Source: Spirochaetia bacterium
GTDB lineage: Bacteria; Spirochaetota; Spirochaetia; Treponematales; Breznakiellaceae
DNA: 15,401 nucleotides
Direction: 5' to 3'
Assembly (NCBI GenBank): GCA_025997675.1
Contig: BNUX01000070.1
Coordinates: forward strand, 1-15,401
Every line of letters begins with the position of its first letter. The stretch's first letter is position 1. Under the pieces are notes generated by a model. The model saw only the letters and a list, made by a program, of their open reading frames with translations. It made no database searches and was not told the DNA's origin. Made by a program: the position numbers and the translations under genes. Positions 7,962-15,266 of this stretch are shown here, in pieces.

Positions 7962-9242
7962 TTAGCGCACAACTTTCATAAAAGCGAATGTTCCTTGAGG
8001 CTTATCGAGTTCGGCAAAAAGAATACGCGCATTTTCCACCGCTCCATTTGTAGTAACAAATACTGTTTCATCCAAATTATCTTTCATATTCCGGGGATGC
8101 TCACTGCATAAACCAAAAAAGTTTTCTTTTCTGAATGTATCATAAACATGCGCCAATTTTGCGTTGTGATACCGTTCACTAATATAGCTTACAATATACT
8201 CTGCTATTTGTGTTAATCCCCAAACGGAGTATAAATAAACCGCTTCATTATCGTTCCAATTTTCATCGATGAAATCAGTCAATGACTTTGCAGCATCAAC
8301 AATGTACTTCTTCTTCTTCTTCCTATTTTCGTAATAATCGCTGATATCACATGCCAGTTTATTGTTTTCTTTTATATCTAGCTGTGTGTGCGTACGTTGT
8401 CTTTGGTACGTATCCCACAACCGATTTTTAGTAAGTTCAAGCACCGCTTCTTTATGATTATTATATAAAACAGGTTTCGGCGCCCAGTCTATTTTATTGT
8501 ATTCATCGGGTTCATAGATAGGGAGTAGTTTTTCAAGCCATCCAAAACGATATGATACTGCACTTTTTGCCAGAACGACAGGAATTCCGGCTGCCATGCA
8601 AGGGACAGAACAATGCAGCAACGATGTAATTACAATAAAGGCATTGTCTTTATACTCCTGATAGTAATTCAGCATGAGCTCTTTTGGATTTTTACCATCA
8701 GACGCAGAGTGCAGATGAGTTTTGTATACTGCTTTAGTCAGTATGTTACCAGGGATATACGGCTCTAAGCCATCGGGTATATCCACAAGATATGCCTTGT
8801 CGAACACTTTTCCTGCGGTTTCCCTTTGGGGTAAAGCTGCGGTAATACAACCGTGCAGATATGCTGAAATTTTATATTTTCTCACCGTATTTAGCGTGCG
8901 CTCATCGCGACAGCCGATAGGTTCATGCGCCAATAAATAATCAACTTCCTCCGGGTATAAGGTATCCCGTACCATAGTAAAACCAAGAAATACAGGAATT
9001 ATATGAGAAGAAAAACGACCTGAAATACCACCCGAGCGATAATCAACAAGCGGCATTGTCACCGGCAGAACTACGTCTCCCCCCCCCCCATCGTAAGTTA
9101 CCAATTCATTTGTATCTATATAAACAATGTCAGTATCAGGGATACCCATTTGGCGGTATATTTCATCAATGGCAATTATTTGAAGGTTATCGCCAAGATT
9201 ATTCACCCCGTGAGCATAAAATGTATAATTGCCAAATTTCAT
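7962..9242 (-). CDS. Polysaccharide pyruvyl transferase-family protein with in-frame poly-G tract
   Basis: The 426-residue protein fits the polysaccharide pyruvyl transferase family, which attaches ketal pyruvate to sugars or belongs to related glycan transferases. Motifs seen are NNLGDNLQ (14-21), LAHEPIGCRDERT (104-116), YLHGCITAALP (128-138) and SLLHCSVPCMAAGIPVVL (207-224). About 180 C-terminal residues beyond the core are unassigned and include a KKKKK stretch encoded by five AAG codons. Codons 51-55 (D-G-G-G-G) are built on 11 consecutive G in the coding strand. A loss of one G gives a stop two codons after the tract, and a gain gives a stop after about 11 residues, so the gene is ON only at this length modulo 3. 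The start overlaps the preceding stop as ATGA, with AAAGG 7 bases upstream. Confidence 0.85.
   Translation of the reverse strand: MKFGNYTFYAHGVNNLGDNLQIIAIDEIYRQMGIPDTDIVYIDTNELVTYDGGGGDVVLPVTMPLVDYRSGGISGRFSSHIIPVFLGFTMVRDTLYPEEVDYLLAHEPIGCRDERTLNTVRKYKISAYLHGCITAALPQRETAGKVFDKAYLVDIPDGLEPYIPGNILTKAVYKTHLHSASDGKNPKELMLNYYQEYKDNAFIVITSLLHCSVPCMAAGIPVVLAKSAVSYRFGWLEKLLPIYEPDEYNKIDWAPKPVLYNNHKEAVLELTKNRLWDTYQRQRTHTQLDIKENNKLACDISDYYENRKKKKKYIVDAAKSLTDFIDENWNDNEAVYLYSVWGLTQIAEYIVSYISERYHNAKLAHVYDTFRKENFFGLCSEHPRNMKDNLDETVFVTTNGAVENARILFAELDKPQGTFAFMKVVR
9079..9089 (-). repeat. Homopolymer tract of 11 G (coding strand) inside the pyruvyl transferase-like gene
   Basis: Eleven C on the plus strand are read as G in the gene, at codons 52-55, between GAT and AGACGTAG. 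With 11 G the frame continues as D-G-G-G-G-D-V-V. With 10 it reads into TAG after GAG ACG; with 12 it ends at TGA after CGCTTGT-type codons. Long G/C tracts of this kind are established slipped-strand contingency loci. Confidence 0.9.
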
Positions 9243-10432
9243 TCGTTTACCTTTTCTCGTTTTCGGTTTTCAGACGTGAATCCGCGCGCAATCCATTTTT
9301 TCAAGCACGAAAAATAAGCAGCAATAGGCAGCCTTCTGCCTGATTTTTTATATTCCCGGATAGTATCTCGAGAAAAAGCATCGTTTTTGCTCTTTAACAG
9401 GACATAACCCCAGTGATATCCGGAATCTTTTCTAAAAGCACTCGCATCAAATATGTGTTCATATAAATCCAGTTTATTCAAAGCTTCAAGTTCAGCCATT
9501 GTCCTAGTACATTTTGCACATCTGCCGCAGTTTCCATTTTCCTGATCTGTCGATAAGCATACTGATAAATTGTCATAGGTAAACGAGAATTCAGAAATAT
9601 ACTTTACCTTTTCAAGACGTGAGATTTCAATGCCTGATGAATAAATATCAGTATTCTCAGTTGAAATGCTGTGGACTGTCAGTAATTCAAAGTATGCAGC
9701 ATCTACATCACTCATATGAAATTCATCAACAGAAAATGCTGATGAATAATAATACACAGAAAATAATTTTTGAAGAGCAAGCGCTCCACTCATAAAAACA
9801 AAAGGAACAATTGGAGCATGTGCTTTTTTATACAACTCAAGACATACATTCGATGTTACTTTCATGTACTGAATACCTGTAGATTCAGCAATTCTATTTG
9901 CACGCATTTCGAGATTCTTCTGCGAAGGACTATCAAAACCGCCATATATACCTATGTTGAAACAAACACCGTGTGTCAGCTTAAATGAACCGTTTTCTTC
10001 TCCCAGGTACTTTGCTATTGTGTAGGATGAATCGACGCCGCCTGAAATACCGGTTCCTACACAGCTCTTGCCGGGCAGCACTTCATTTGAAACAGCAGTT
10101 TCTATGACAACATTTCCGTAATATGAAATATGCTTTGATAAGAGCGGTATATAATAGGACTTGAGTTGATGCAACAATTTCTCTGATACCGGTGAATCAA
10201 ATACTATCGATGCCGGATTTTCATTAGTGGATCGCATCATTGCCCACGGAAGCAGCGCTATCAGGAAAGCATCAGACCTTTCGGTACAAAAATAGTTAAA
10301 ATAGCTATCTTCAATTTCATACCATAATGCAAAGGGTTCGATACCATTACCATCACAGGTGACCTGAACAGATAAACGCACGGTATTGCTGCCGTTATTA
10401 GTGATTACCGGTTTACTCACCTGTATTTTCAT
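9239..10432 (-). CDS. PP-loop ATP pyrophosphatase-like protein with QueC-like Cys4 motif
   Basis: The 397-residue protein has an N-terminal region of about 120 unassigned residues, then the PP-loop GTGISGGVDSSYTIA with SGGVDS at 130-135. This motif binds ATP and adenylates a substrate in N-type ATP pyrophosphatases. Further on, C292, C302, C305 and C308 (NCGRCAKC) form a C-x9-C-x2-C-x2-C cluster, close to the zinc site of QueC (7-cyano-7-deazaguanine synthase). Queuosine synthesis itself is unlikely because no other queuosine gene is here and the N-terminal region is extra. I infer ATP-dependent amidation, thiolation or ligation of a carboxylated glycan component. The gene is ATGA-coupled to the DUF362 gene before it and the pyruvyl transferase-like gene after it. 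GGAGA lies 7 bases before the ATG. Confidence 0.82.
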   Translation of the reverse strand: MKIQVSKPVITNNGSNTVRLSVQVTCDGNGIEPFALWYEIEDSYFNYFCTERSDAFLIALLPWAMMRSTNENPASIVFDSPVSEKLLHQLKSYYIPLLSKHISYYGNVVIETAVSNEVLPGKSCVGTGISGGVDSSYTIAKYLGEENGSFKLTHGVCFNIGIYGGFDSPSQKNLEMRANRIAESTGIQYMKVTSNVCLELYKKAHAPIVPFVFMSGALALQKLFSVYYYSSAFSVDEFHMSDVDAAYFELLTVHSISTENTDIYSSGIEISRLEKVKYISEFSFTYDNLSVCLSTDQENGNCGRCAKCTRTMAELEALNKLDLYEHIFDASAFRKDSGYHWGYVLLKSKNDAFSRDTIREYKKSGRRLPIAAYFSCLKKWIARGFTSENRKREKVNE

Positions 10433-11898
10433 TCACGGCTCTCCGGATCAAATTTGCTTTCCCAATTATCGGGACCGATGAGTTTTAGCGGAATACGATC
10501 GGTAGTTTCAACTATCTTCCCATTATACAAACAATCACCCTGCGAATCTATTTTCATCCAGTCTTTTTTTCTTGCCATCGAGTATAGAGTAAACTGCTCC
10601 GGGTCAATATTCATTAATGTCAGTAGTTGAGTATCGATACTCAAACCGTTCCATCCGGCGGCGACAAGCCCGGTATTTACCGGGCTTGGGTGTGTCGGCC
10701 CGTTCCCCATTCCTATCCCTATAGCATCCACGACATAAAAGAATTTTCTGTCAGTTTTTTCTTTCAATTTGCCGTCCCTATCACAGCACAAGAAGATACG
10801 ATTAAGGTCAAGTATCATACGGCAAATAGTCTCATTACCCGGCCATGCGCCCGCAGCTATTTCCTGCCCGGACAGCTTACAGTGTAACCACTTTGCCAAA
10901 TCTACATCCTTAGACAGTTCACCAGTAGTCTTGGAATGCTTGTCATGGTTCTTTTTCAATAATCCCAATATTGCAACCGCCGGCTTGCCAAGAGTTTTCC
11001 ATGTATGTGCAATAATATTCTCTCTCACCCAATTATATGAACGCAGAAGAAAGACATTTCCGGTCTTTATTTCCGGCATTTCATCACCGCCCATATTTAT
11101 ACTGCCCATAGCAAAGTGCGGCAGGTAGTTTTTATCCGTATTAATGCCTACAAGATTTTTCAAGCAACACGTTATACCGGCTTTACGATGAGTCTTAAAT
11201 TTTGGGACTGATATAACAACATCTGCGTTCAATATATCCTTTGATACAGAATACTCGTGTACTTTATTATTGTGATGATGATTTGTACTCTTAATATCAT
11301 ATCCGGCTCCATGAAATATCGCCTTTGAGTACTTTTTATCGGCAAGCTGGCTTTCAGTCCCTAGCGCAACAATTTGAGATTCCGGATTAACATCATTTGT
11401 CTTTACATCATCAGTCCAAATGCCATTGGCAGTAGTTACTTTCAGCGCTCTAAAGTCCCGCAACTCAACATTTACTTCTCTTAAACGCAGGATATCTATC
11501 ATGGATTTAAACCCGTTACGGGAAATAATCTCATCGAAATCCGCCTCTGCACTGCATGCATCACCTACAATAATTTTGCCTTCACCTTTGAGCGCTTTCC
11601 AAACATAATCAATTATGGGGCGTATCACTGACGGGTGTGTAGTTGTATATTCCTGAAGTGATTTATCAGCAGTATGTAAAACCAGATTAGGCTTTATTAC
11701 AACGGTATTTCCCGGTTGAATGATATCAGAAAAGGGAGACCAATCCTTTGTGTTAATGTGGTTTACATCCATCTCTAAATCCAAAAGGCACTGTCGTACA
11801 GCCTTATAAACTAAATTTGGTTCTTCGGGATCAAATGGGGGAATCTGAGGATACCCCGCCAAATTATTATGTCTTATTGCTAAACAGTGATTATACAT
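10429..11898 (-). CDS. DUF362 domain-containing protein
   Basis: The product is 489 residues with ATG 11898 as start. That start has AAAGGA about 10 bases upstream and overlaps the preceding stop by 8 bases; an upstream start at 11958 would overlap the glycosyltransferase gene by 68 bases and is less likely. DUF362 hallmarks are VVIKPNLV (66-73), THPSVIRPIIDYV (87-99), VGDACSAEADF (111-121) and VPKFKTHRKAGITCCLKNLVG (231-251, split over the conserved lysine-rich loop). A histidine-rich NHHHNNKVH at 206-214 is notable. No ferredoxin-type 4Fe-4S cysteine set, present in some DUF362 proteins, is seen. Biochemical function of the family in glycan loci is not known to me. The coupling to the PP-loop and pyruvyl-transferase genes suggests the three act together. 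Confidence 0.85.
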   Translation of the reverse strand: MYNHCLAIRHNNLAGYPQIPPFDPEEPNLVYKAVRQCLLDLEMDVNHINTKDWSPFSDIIQPGNTVVIKPNLVLHTADKSLQEYTTTHPSVIRPIIDYVWKALKGEGKIIVGDACSAEADFDEIISRNGFKSMIDILRLREVNVELRDFRALKVTTANGIWTDDVKTNDVNPESQIVALGTESQLADKKYSKAIFHGAGYDIKSTNHHHNNKVHEYSVSKDILNADVVISVPKFKTHRKAGITCCLKNLVGINTDKNYLPHFAMGSINMGGDEMPEIKTGNVFLLRSYNWVRENIIAHTWKTLGKPAVAILGLLKKNHDKHSKTTGELSKDVDLAKWLHCKLSGQEIAAGAWPGNETICRMILDLNRIFLCCDRDGKLKEKTDRKFFYVVDAIGIGMGNGPTHPSPVNTGLVAAGWNGLSIDTQLLTLMNIDPEQFTLYSMARKKDWMKIDSQGDCLYNGKIVETTDRIPLKLIGPDNWESKFDPESRE

Positions 11899-12868
11899 TA
11901 CTGTTATGTCCTTTTGAATCCCCAATATCGAAATTAATCCGTTCATCTTCAACAACAAGCGGACGATTCATTAACCGCACATTTGCCTTTATAACGTACT
12001 CTCCAAGTAATCCTATGAAAAAGAGTTGTAGGGATCCTATAAAAAAAACACCAATCAACAGCGGAGCGGTACCAGCGGGAAACATATCCCAGAAAAGCAG
12101 CTTGAGAACAAGATATACTATTCCTATAATTATACAAAAAAAGGATATAATGGCGCCAAATACAGTTGCAAAACGCAGTCCAATGGTTGACGCATTGGTA
12201 TAACGTGTTATAGCCAAATCAATCAGAGACCAAAGATGGTGCTTGCTTTTCCCTGAACCACGTCTTACATGTATATAGGGAAGCGTGACTATACCAAACC
12301 CGCAAGTTGAAATGATGTTCATAAAAGATACAACGGGGTCATTTATCTGCCTGCATATATCAAGAAACTTCCTATCATAAAGTCCGCTCCCCGTAAAATT
12401 CCTTAATATTTCTGTATCGCTGAATTTATTCGACATTGCGTAGAATAGCTGCCTTATTCCCCACATACTTTTTCTTTCTTTACTTTCACTCTTGACCAAA
12501 CAGACTATCTTTGCCCCCATTTCCCATTTTTCTATCATTTTCGGGATTGTATCAAGCGGAACCTGAAAATCGCTGGGAATACTGATAGTGCAATCCCCTT
12601 CACTTTGTATCAGCCCATAATAACCGGATGTCTTTGGAAAATTTCTGGCATTGAAAATAACTCTTACTTGAGAGTATTTACCGCAAAGTTCACGCAATAA
12701 TGCACGAGTATTGTCAGTTGAGTGATTGTCAATAAACTGAATGAAATAGTTGTATTGCGGCAATTGACTATCAAACAGTTTGATTATATTTTCGGTAAGC
12801 TTTGTGACATTGCCTTCTTCGTTATAGCATGGAATGCTGAGGCTGATTGTTTTTTTTTGCCGCATCAT
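11891..12868 (-). CDS. Family 2 glycosyltransferase with C-terminal membrane anchor (DPM1/GtrB-like)
   Basis: The 325-residue protein has a GT-A domain of family 2: LSIPCYNEEGNV (10-21), FIDNHSTDNT (45-54) and the SDFQ segment at 99-102 that corresponds to the metal-binding DxD region. RRGSGKSKHHLW near 210-220 matches the conserved loop before the membrane part of polyprenyl-phosphate transferases. Two hydrophobic helices follow at about 229-259 and 268-292, so it should sit at the inner membrane and act on undecaprenyl phosphate or lipid-linked glycan, as GtrB and ArnC do. The start is a double ATG overlapping the flippase stop (ATGA). Codons 4-7 contain nine consecutive A, which could slip. 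The specific sugar is not predictable. Confidence 0.9.
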   Translation of the reverse strand: MMRQKKTISLSIPCYNEEGNVTKLTENIIKLFDSQLPQYNYFIQFIDNHSTDNTRALLRELCGKYSQVRVIFNARNFPKTSGYYGLIQSEGDCTISIPSDFQVPLDTIPKMIEKWEMGAKIVCLVKSESKERKSMWGIRQLFYAMSNKFSDTEILRNFTGSGLYDRKFLDICRQINDPVVSFMNIISTCGFGIVTLPYIHVRRGSGKSKHHLWSLIDLAITRYTNASTIGLRFATVFGAIISFFCIIIGIVYLVLKLLFWDMFPAGTAPLLIGVFFIGSLQLFFIGLLGEYVIKANVRLMNRPLVVEDERINFDIGDSKGHNSNV

Positions 12869-14088
12869 CTATCTTTTTTTCCCAGTGTTATGATAGTAAT
12901 ACCGGTTAGCAAAACAAGCTGTATTCCCATACTGATAATGAGGCAGTACAACGAACCTGCCATACCAAAACAGGTAACCAAAGGACGGAGCAACAACGTA
13001 CAAAATACGGCGCCAATAAGATTAGCGATCAGCATTTTATTTCTTTTTTGGAAGGCTATCAACGCTGAATTAAAGAAGTTCACTAGAGTCAAAATCGAAG
13101 ATACAATAATAACAGGCGGCAATAAAAAAGAGTAGAGGAGTATTTCTTTGCCGAATAACAGTCCCAACCCCATATTCCCCAATAAAAATCCGGCAATTAG
13201 TAATACTATGCTAAGCACTGCGATACGGCAGACAATCTGTAGCATGTTTTTTTTTAAATGACCGTATTCCCGATTTGAATAGAGCGCGCTCATTTGAGGC
13301 ATAAAAACAGTCCAAATAGCTCCTGTCAAGACCAACATAACAACAATAAGTATAGTGACAGAAGAATAATATCCTAATTCTTCACCTGAATACATATCCT
13401 TAACAATATTACGGGTAATGAACGTCATATACGGATATACCAGCGAAAAGAACATTAAAGGAAACGAGACCCTAAGAATATGTAGAATATCCTGAAGTGA
13501 AATACTGCGTGTAAATCCCTTGTTATGCATAATTACCGGCATATCATAGAACAATAAAACGAGTAGGTAAGCCGTCGCCATGGCGCCGATGCCCCAAATC
13601 AGATTTTTTAAAAAAAGCGCAATACAAAAAAAAATGATGGGAATAAGTCCCTTCAGAATATTTGATAAAGCGATAGCGTCATACCGGTTTAATTTTTGCA
13701 TAATACCGGCAAAAACATCTGATGCGGATTCCATTCCTTTAAAACACATCATAGCAATACAACAAAGCAGAATATAGTTTGAAAACCGCACAAAAATTAA
13801 AGCAACAATAAACAACAGCCATGATAATAAATTGGATGTTATTCTCGCAGCAATATAGGTGCCGTCGGTATGCCGATGGGAAACGTCACTTATTTGATAA
13901 CCGCGCACACCAAAGGAAGATATTACAGCAAAAATATTTGTAAAGGAAATAGCTAAAGAATAAACTCCCGCTTCAGTAAAATCTGAAAAACGTACTACCA
14001 GAATTGTCGAAACCCATTGGAAAAAAAAATAAACAAAGACACCTATAGTATTAAAAATACTGTTTTTTGCAAGATTGTTTTCGTTCAA
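12865..14088 (-). CDS. Oligosaccharide flippase, Wzx/MATE-like (polysaccharide biosynthesis protein)
   Basis: This 407-residue protein is strongly hydrophobic, with about 12 predicted membrane segments along its length, beginning with FNTIGVFVYFFFQWVSTILV. The N-terminal pattern NSIFNTIGVFVYFFFQW, followed by GVYSLAISF and FGVRGYQISD, is typical of the polysaccharide_synt/MurJ-MATE superfamily. It would flip lipid-linked oligosaccharide from the cytoplasmic to the outer face of the inner membrane. The start codon is TTG at 14088-14086: a stop in the same frame lies upstream with no ATG between, and translation from TTG gives the complete first helix. There is no clear Shine-Dalgarno. It follows the GT8 gene by 10 bases and overlaps the GT2 gene by 4. 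No Wzy polymerase is visible in the window. Confidence 0.9.
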   Translation of the reverse strand: MNENNLAKNSIFNTIGVFVYFFFQWVSTILVVRFSDFTEAGVYSLAISFTNIFAVISSFGVRGYQISDVSHRHTDGTYIAARITSNLLSWLLFIVALIFVRFSNYILLCCIAMMCFKGMESASDVFAGIMQKLNRYDAIALSNILKGLIPIIFFCIALFLKNLIWGIGAMATAYLLVLLFYDMPVIMHNKGFTRSISLQDILHILRVSFPLMFFSLVYPYMTFITRNIVKDMYSGEELGYYSSVTILIVVMLVLTGAIWTVFMPQMSALYSNREYGHLKKNMLQIVCRIAVLSIVLLIAGFLLGNMGLGLLFGKEILLYSFLLPPVIIVSSILTLVNFFNSALIAFQKRNKMLIANLIGAVFCTLLLRPLVTCFGMAGSLYCLIISMGIQLVLLTGITIITLGKKDR

Positions 14089-14098
14089 TGGGTTATCG

Positions 14099-15136
14099 CT
14101 AGGTATCTACTATATTACACATCTGAATTTTCTGTACTACTCTTTTGTCAATTTTAAGGTTTTCTTTATTGGCTTGCCATGCATAAATATAACAAAATAA
14201 CGATCTAGGCAGCACACGATACAGAAATTTCCCAATTCTAAAAACAAGACCTGTTGAAGCTGTTTGTTTTTGATAATCTTTCCACGGTGATTTCGCAAGA
14301 TAGTGGTCGAATAATTTCGCATCCGGGTGAATACTGTTCTTATGCCATGGCCGCTCGGATAGAAAAAGATATTCATGTCGTATTCTGGTATCAGCTTTCA
14401 TTTCTTCCAACTCCTGGAGAAAATACAACTTCGATTGCAGAGTACTTTTTAATAAAATAGGTAACGGCAAAAAACTGTACGGTGTAGGCGTGTTAAATTT
14501 TTGCGGTAAAGGTTGAATCTTTCTACGAAGAGCAATATTTAATAAACTTTGATCCGCATGAAATACTAATGCAGTATTTTCTAAAGACGTTGTGAGCAGC
14601 TCTTGAATGTTTTCATTTTTCCATTTTTCAGTATCAAAAAGAATTAATCCTGCGTTAAAATATGGAATTTCCATGGACAATTCTATCTGTTGCGGCAGAT
14701 GTACAAAGAGCGTGTTTAATGCCACCATGCCAATGATATTTCCATTCATATCATAATCAATTAGTTCAGATATATCACCTACGATAATTGTATCACTGTC
14801 AATGTAGAGAATACGCTTTACGTCTTGTGGAAGTGCATTAATCGCAAACAATTTAAGGTATGTTGAATAGGAGCCGCGATACGTTGATATATTTAAGTTT
14901 TCGAGCAGTGTTACTGCAAACCCCATATCCAGAAAAACAATCCGTACATGGTTTTCTTCCACGATTTGTTGAATCTTAGCCCGGTTTTTTGGAGAAACAC
15001 CATCATCAATATAATAAATAGTGATTAAAATGTCATCACGACAATTATTTTTTAAGAGCGATAAGATTGAGACACCGGCAAAGGGTGCATATTCATCAGA
15101 CGATTGATACAAGACATTCAGGGTTTTATCAGCCAT
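14099..15136 (-). CDS. Family 8 glycosyltransferase
   Basis: The 345-residue protein is a GT8 retaining glycosyltransferase, the group of LPS galactosyl/glucosyltransferases such as WaaJ/RfaJ and glycogenin. Motifs visible are NVLYQSSDEYAPFAGVSILSL at the N-terminus (residues 7-27, nucleotide-binding start), the metal-binding DSDT (113-116), YFNAGLILFD (159-168), FHADQSLLN (192-200) and RPWHK later. A basic, hydrophobic C-terminal tail near 300-320 could bind the membrane. The start is ATG 15136 with AGAGGA 5 bases upstream. It is the first gene after the C22 tract and probably the first of the continuous operon. In-frame TGA-TAA-TAG triplets lie immediately upstream. UDP-Glc or UDP-Gal is the usual donor, but the sugar is not determined here. 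Confidence 0.93.
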   Translation of the reverse strand: MADKTLNVLYQSSDEYAPFAGVSILSLLKNNCRDDILITIYYIDDGVSPKNRAKIQQIVEENHVRIVFLDMGFAVTLLENLNISTYRGSYSTYLKLFAINALPQDVKRILYIDSDTIIVGDISELIDYDMNGNIIGMVALNTLFVHLPQQIELSMEIPYFNAGLILFDTEKWKNENIQELLTTSLENTALVFHADQSLLNIALRRKIQPLPQKFNTPTPYSFLPLPILLKSTLQSKLYFLQELEEMKADTRIRHEYLFLSERPWHKNSIHPDAKLFDHYLAKSPWKDYQKQTASTGLVFRIGKFLYRVLPRSLFCYIYAWQANKENLKIDKRVVQKIQMCNIVDT

Positions 15137-15196
15137 AGTATTCCTCTATTATCAAGCGTTTTTTCTATTTTCAAATAATCCGTTTAATTTGAAAAA

Positions 15197-15202
15197 ATTA
15201 TA
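15197..15202 (-). promoter_or_regulatory. Candidate -10 box (TATAAT) ahead of the GT8 gene
   Basis: A perfect TATAAT lies about 60 bases upstream of the GT8 start codon in AT-rich DNA. The place where a -35 box would sit (17 bases upstream) falls on the end of the C22 tract, so no consensus -35 exists. If used, this promoter would be sensitive to the tract. The motif alone is weak evidence. Confidence 0.3.
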
Positions 15203-15222
15203 TGTTTCAATTACGTACGCAT

Positions 15223-15244
15223 GGGGGGGGGGGGGGGGGGGGGG
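15223..15244 (-). repeat. Homopolymer tract of 22 C (coding strand) at the head of the operon
   Basis: Twenty-two consecutive G on the plus strand are C in the transcription direction, ending 87 bases upstream of the GT8 start codon. The tract lies after the stop of the preceding gene and before a TATAAT-like box. Such long G/C tracts are unstable by slipped-strand mispairing and commonly control surface genes; the exact length given may vary within the population or be affected by sequencing. Confidence 0.85.
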
Positions 15245-15266
15245 CAGTGCAACTCCCATCCCCTTC

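Noticed and set aside
10769..11128. Plus-strand open frame of 119 codons inside the DUF362 gene
   Set aside because: Antisense shadow with no motif or ribosome binding site of note.
11899..11958. Longer DUF362 start at 11958
   Set aside because: It would overlap the glycosyltransferase gene by 68 bases, and ATG 11898 has AAAGGA upstream with an 8-base overlap more typical of this operon.
15247..15252. TTGCAC just upstream of the C22 tract as the -35 box of the TATAAT at 15197-15202
   Set aside because: The spacing is 44 bases, and even complete loss of the tract would leave 22, more than the usual 16-18.
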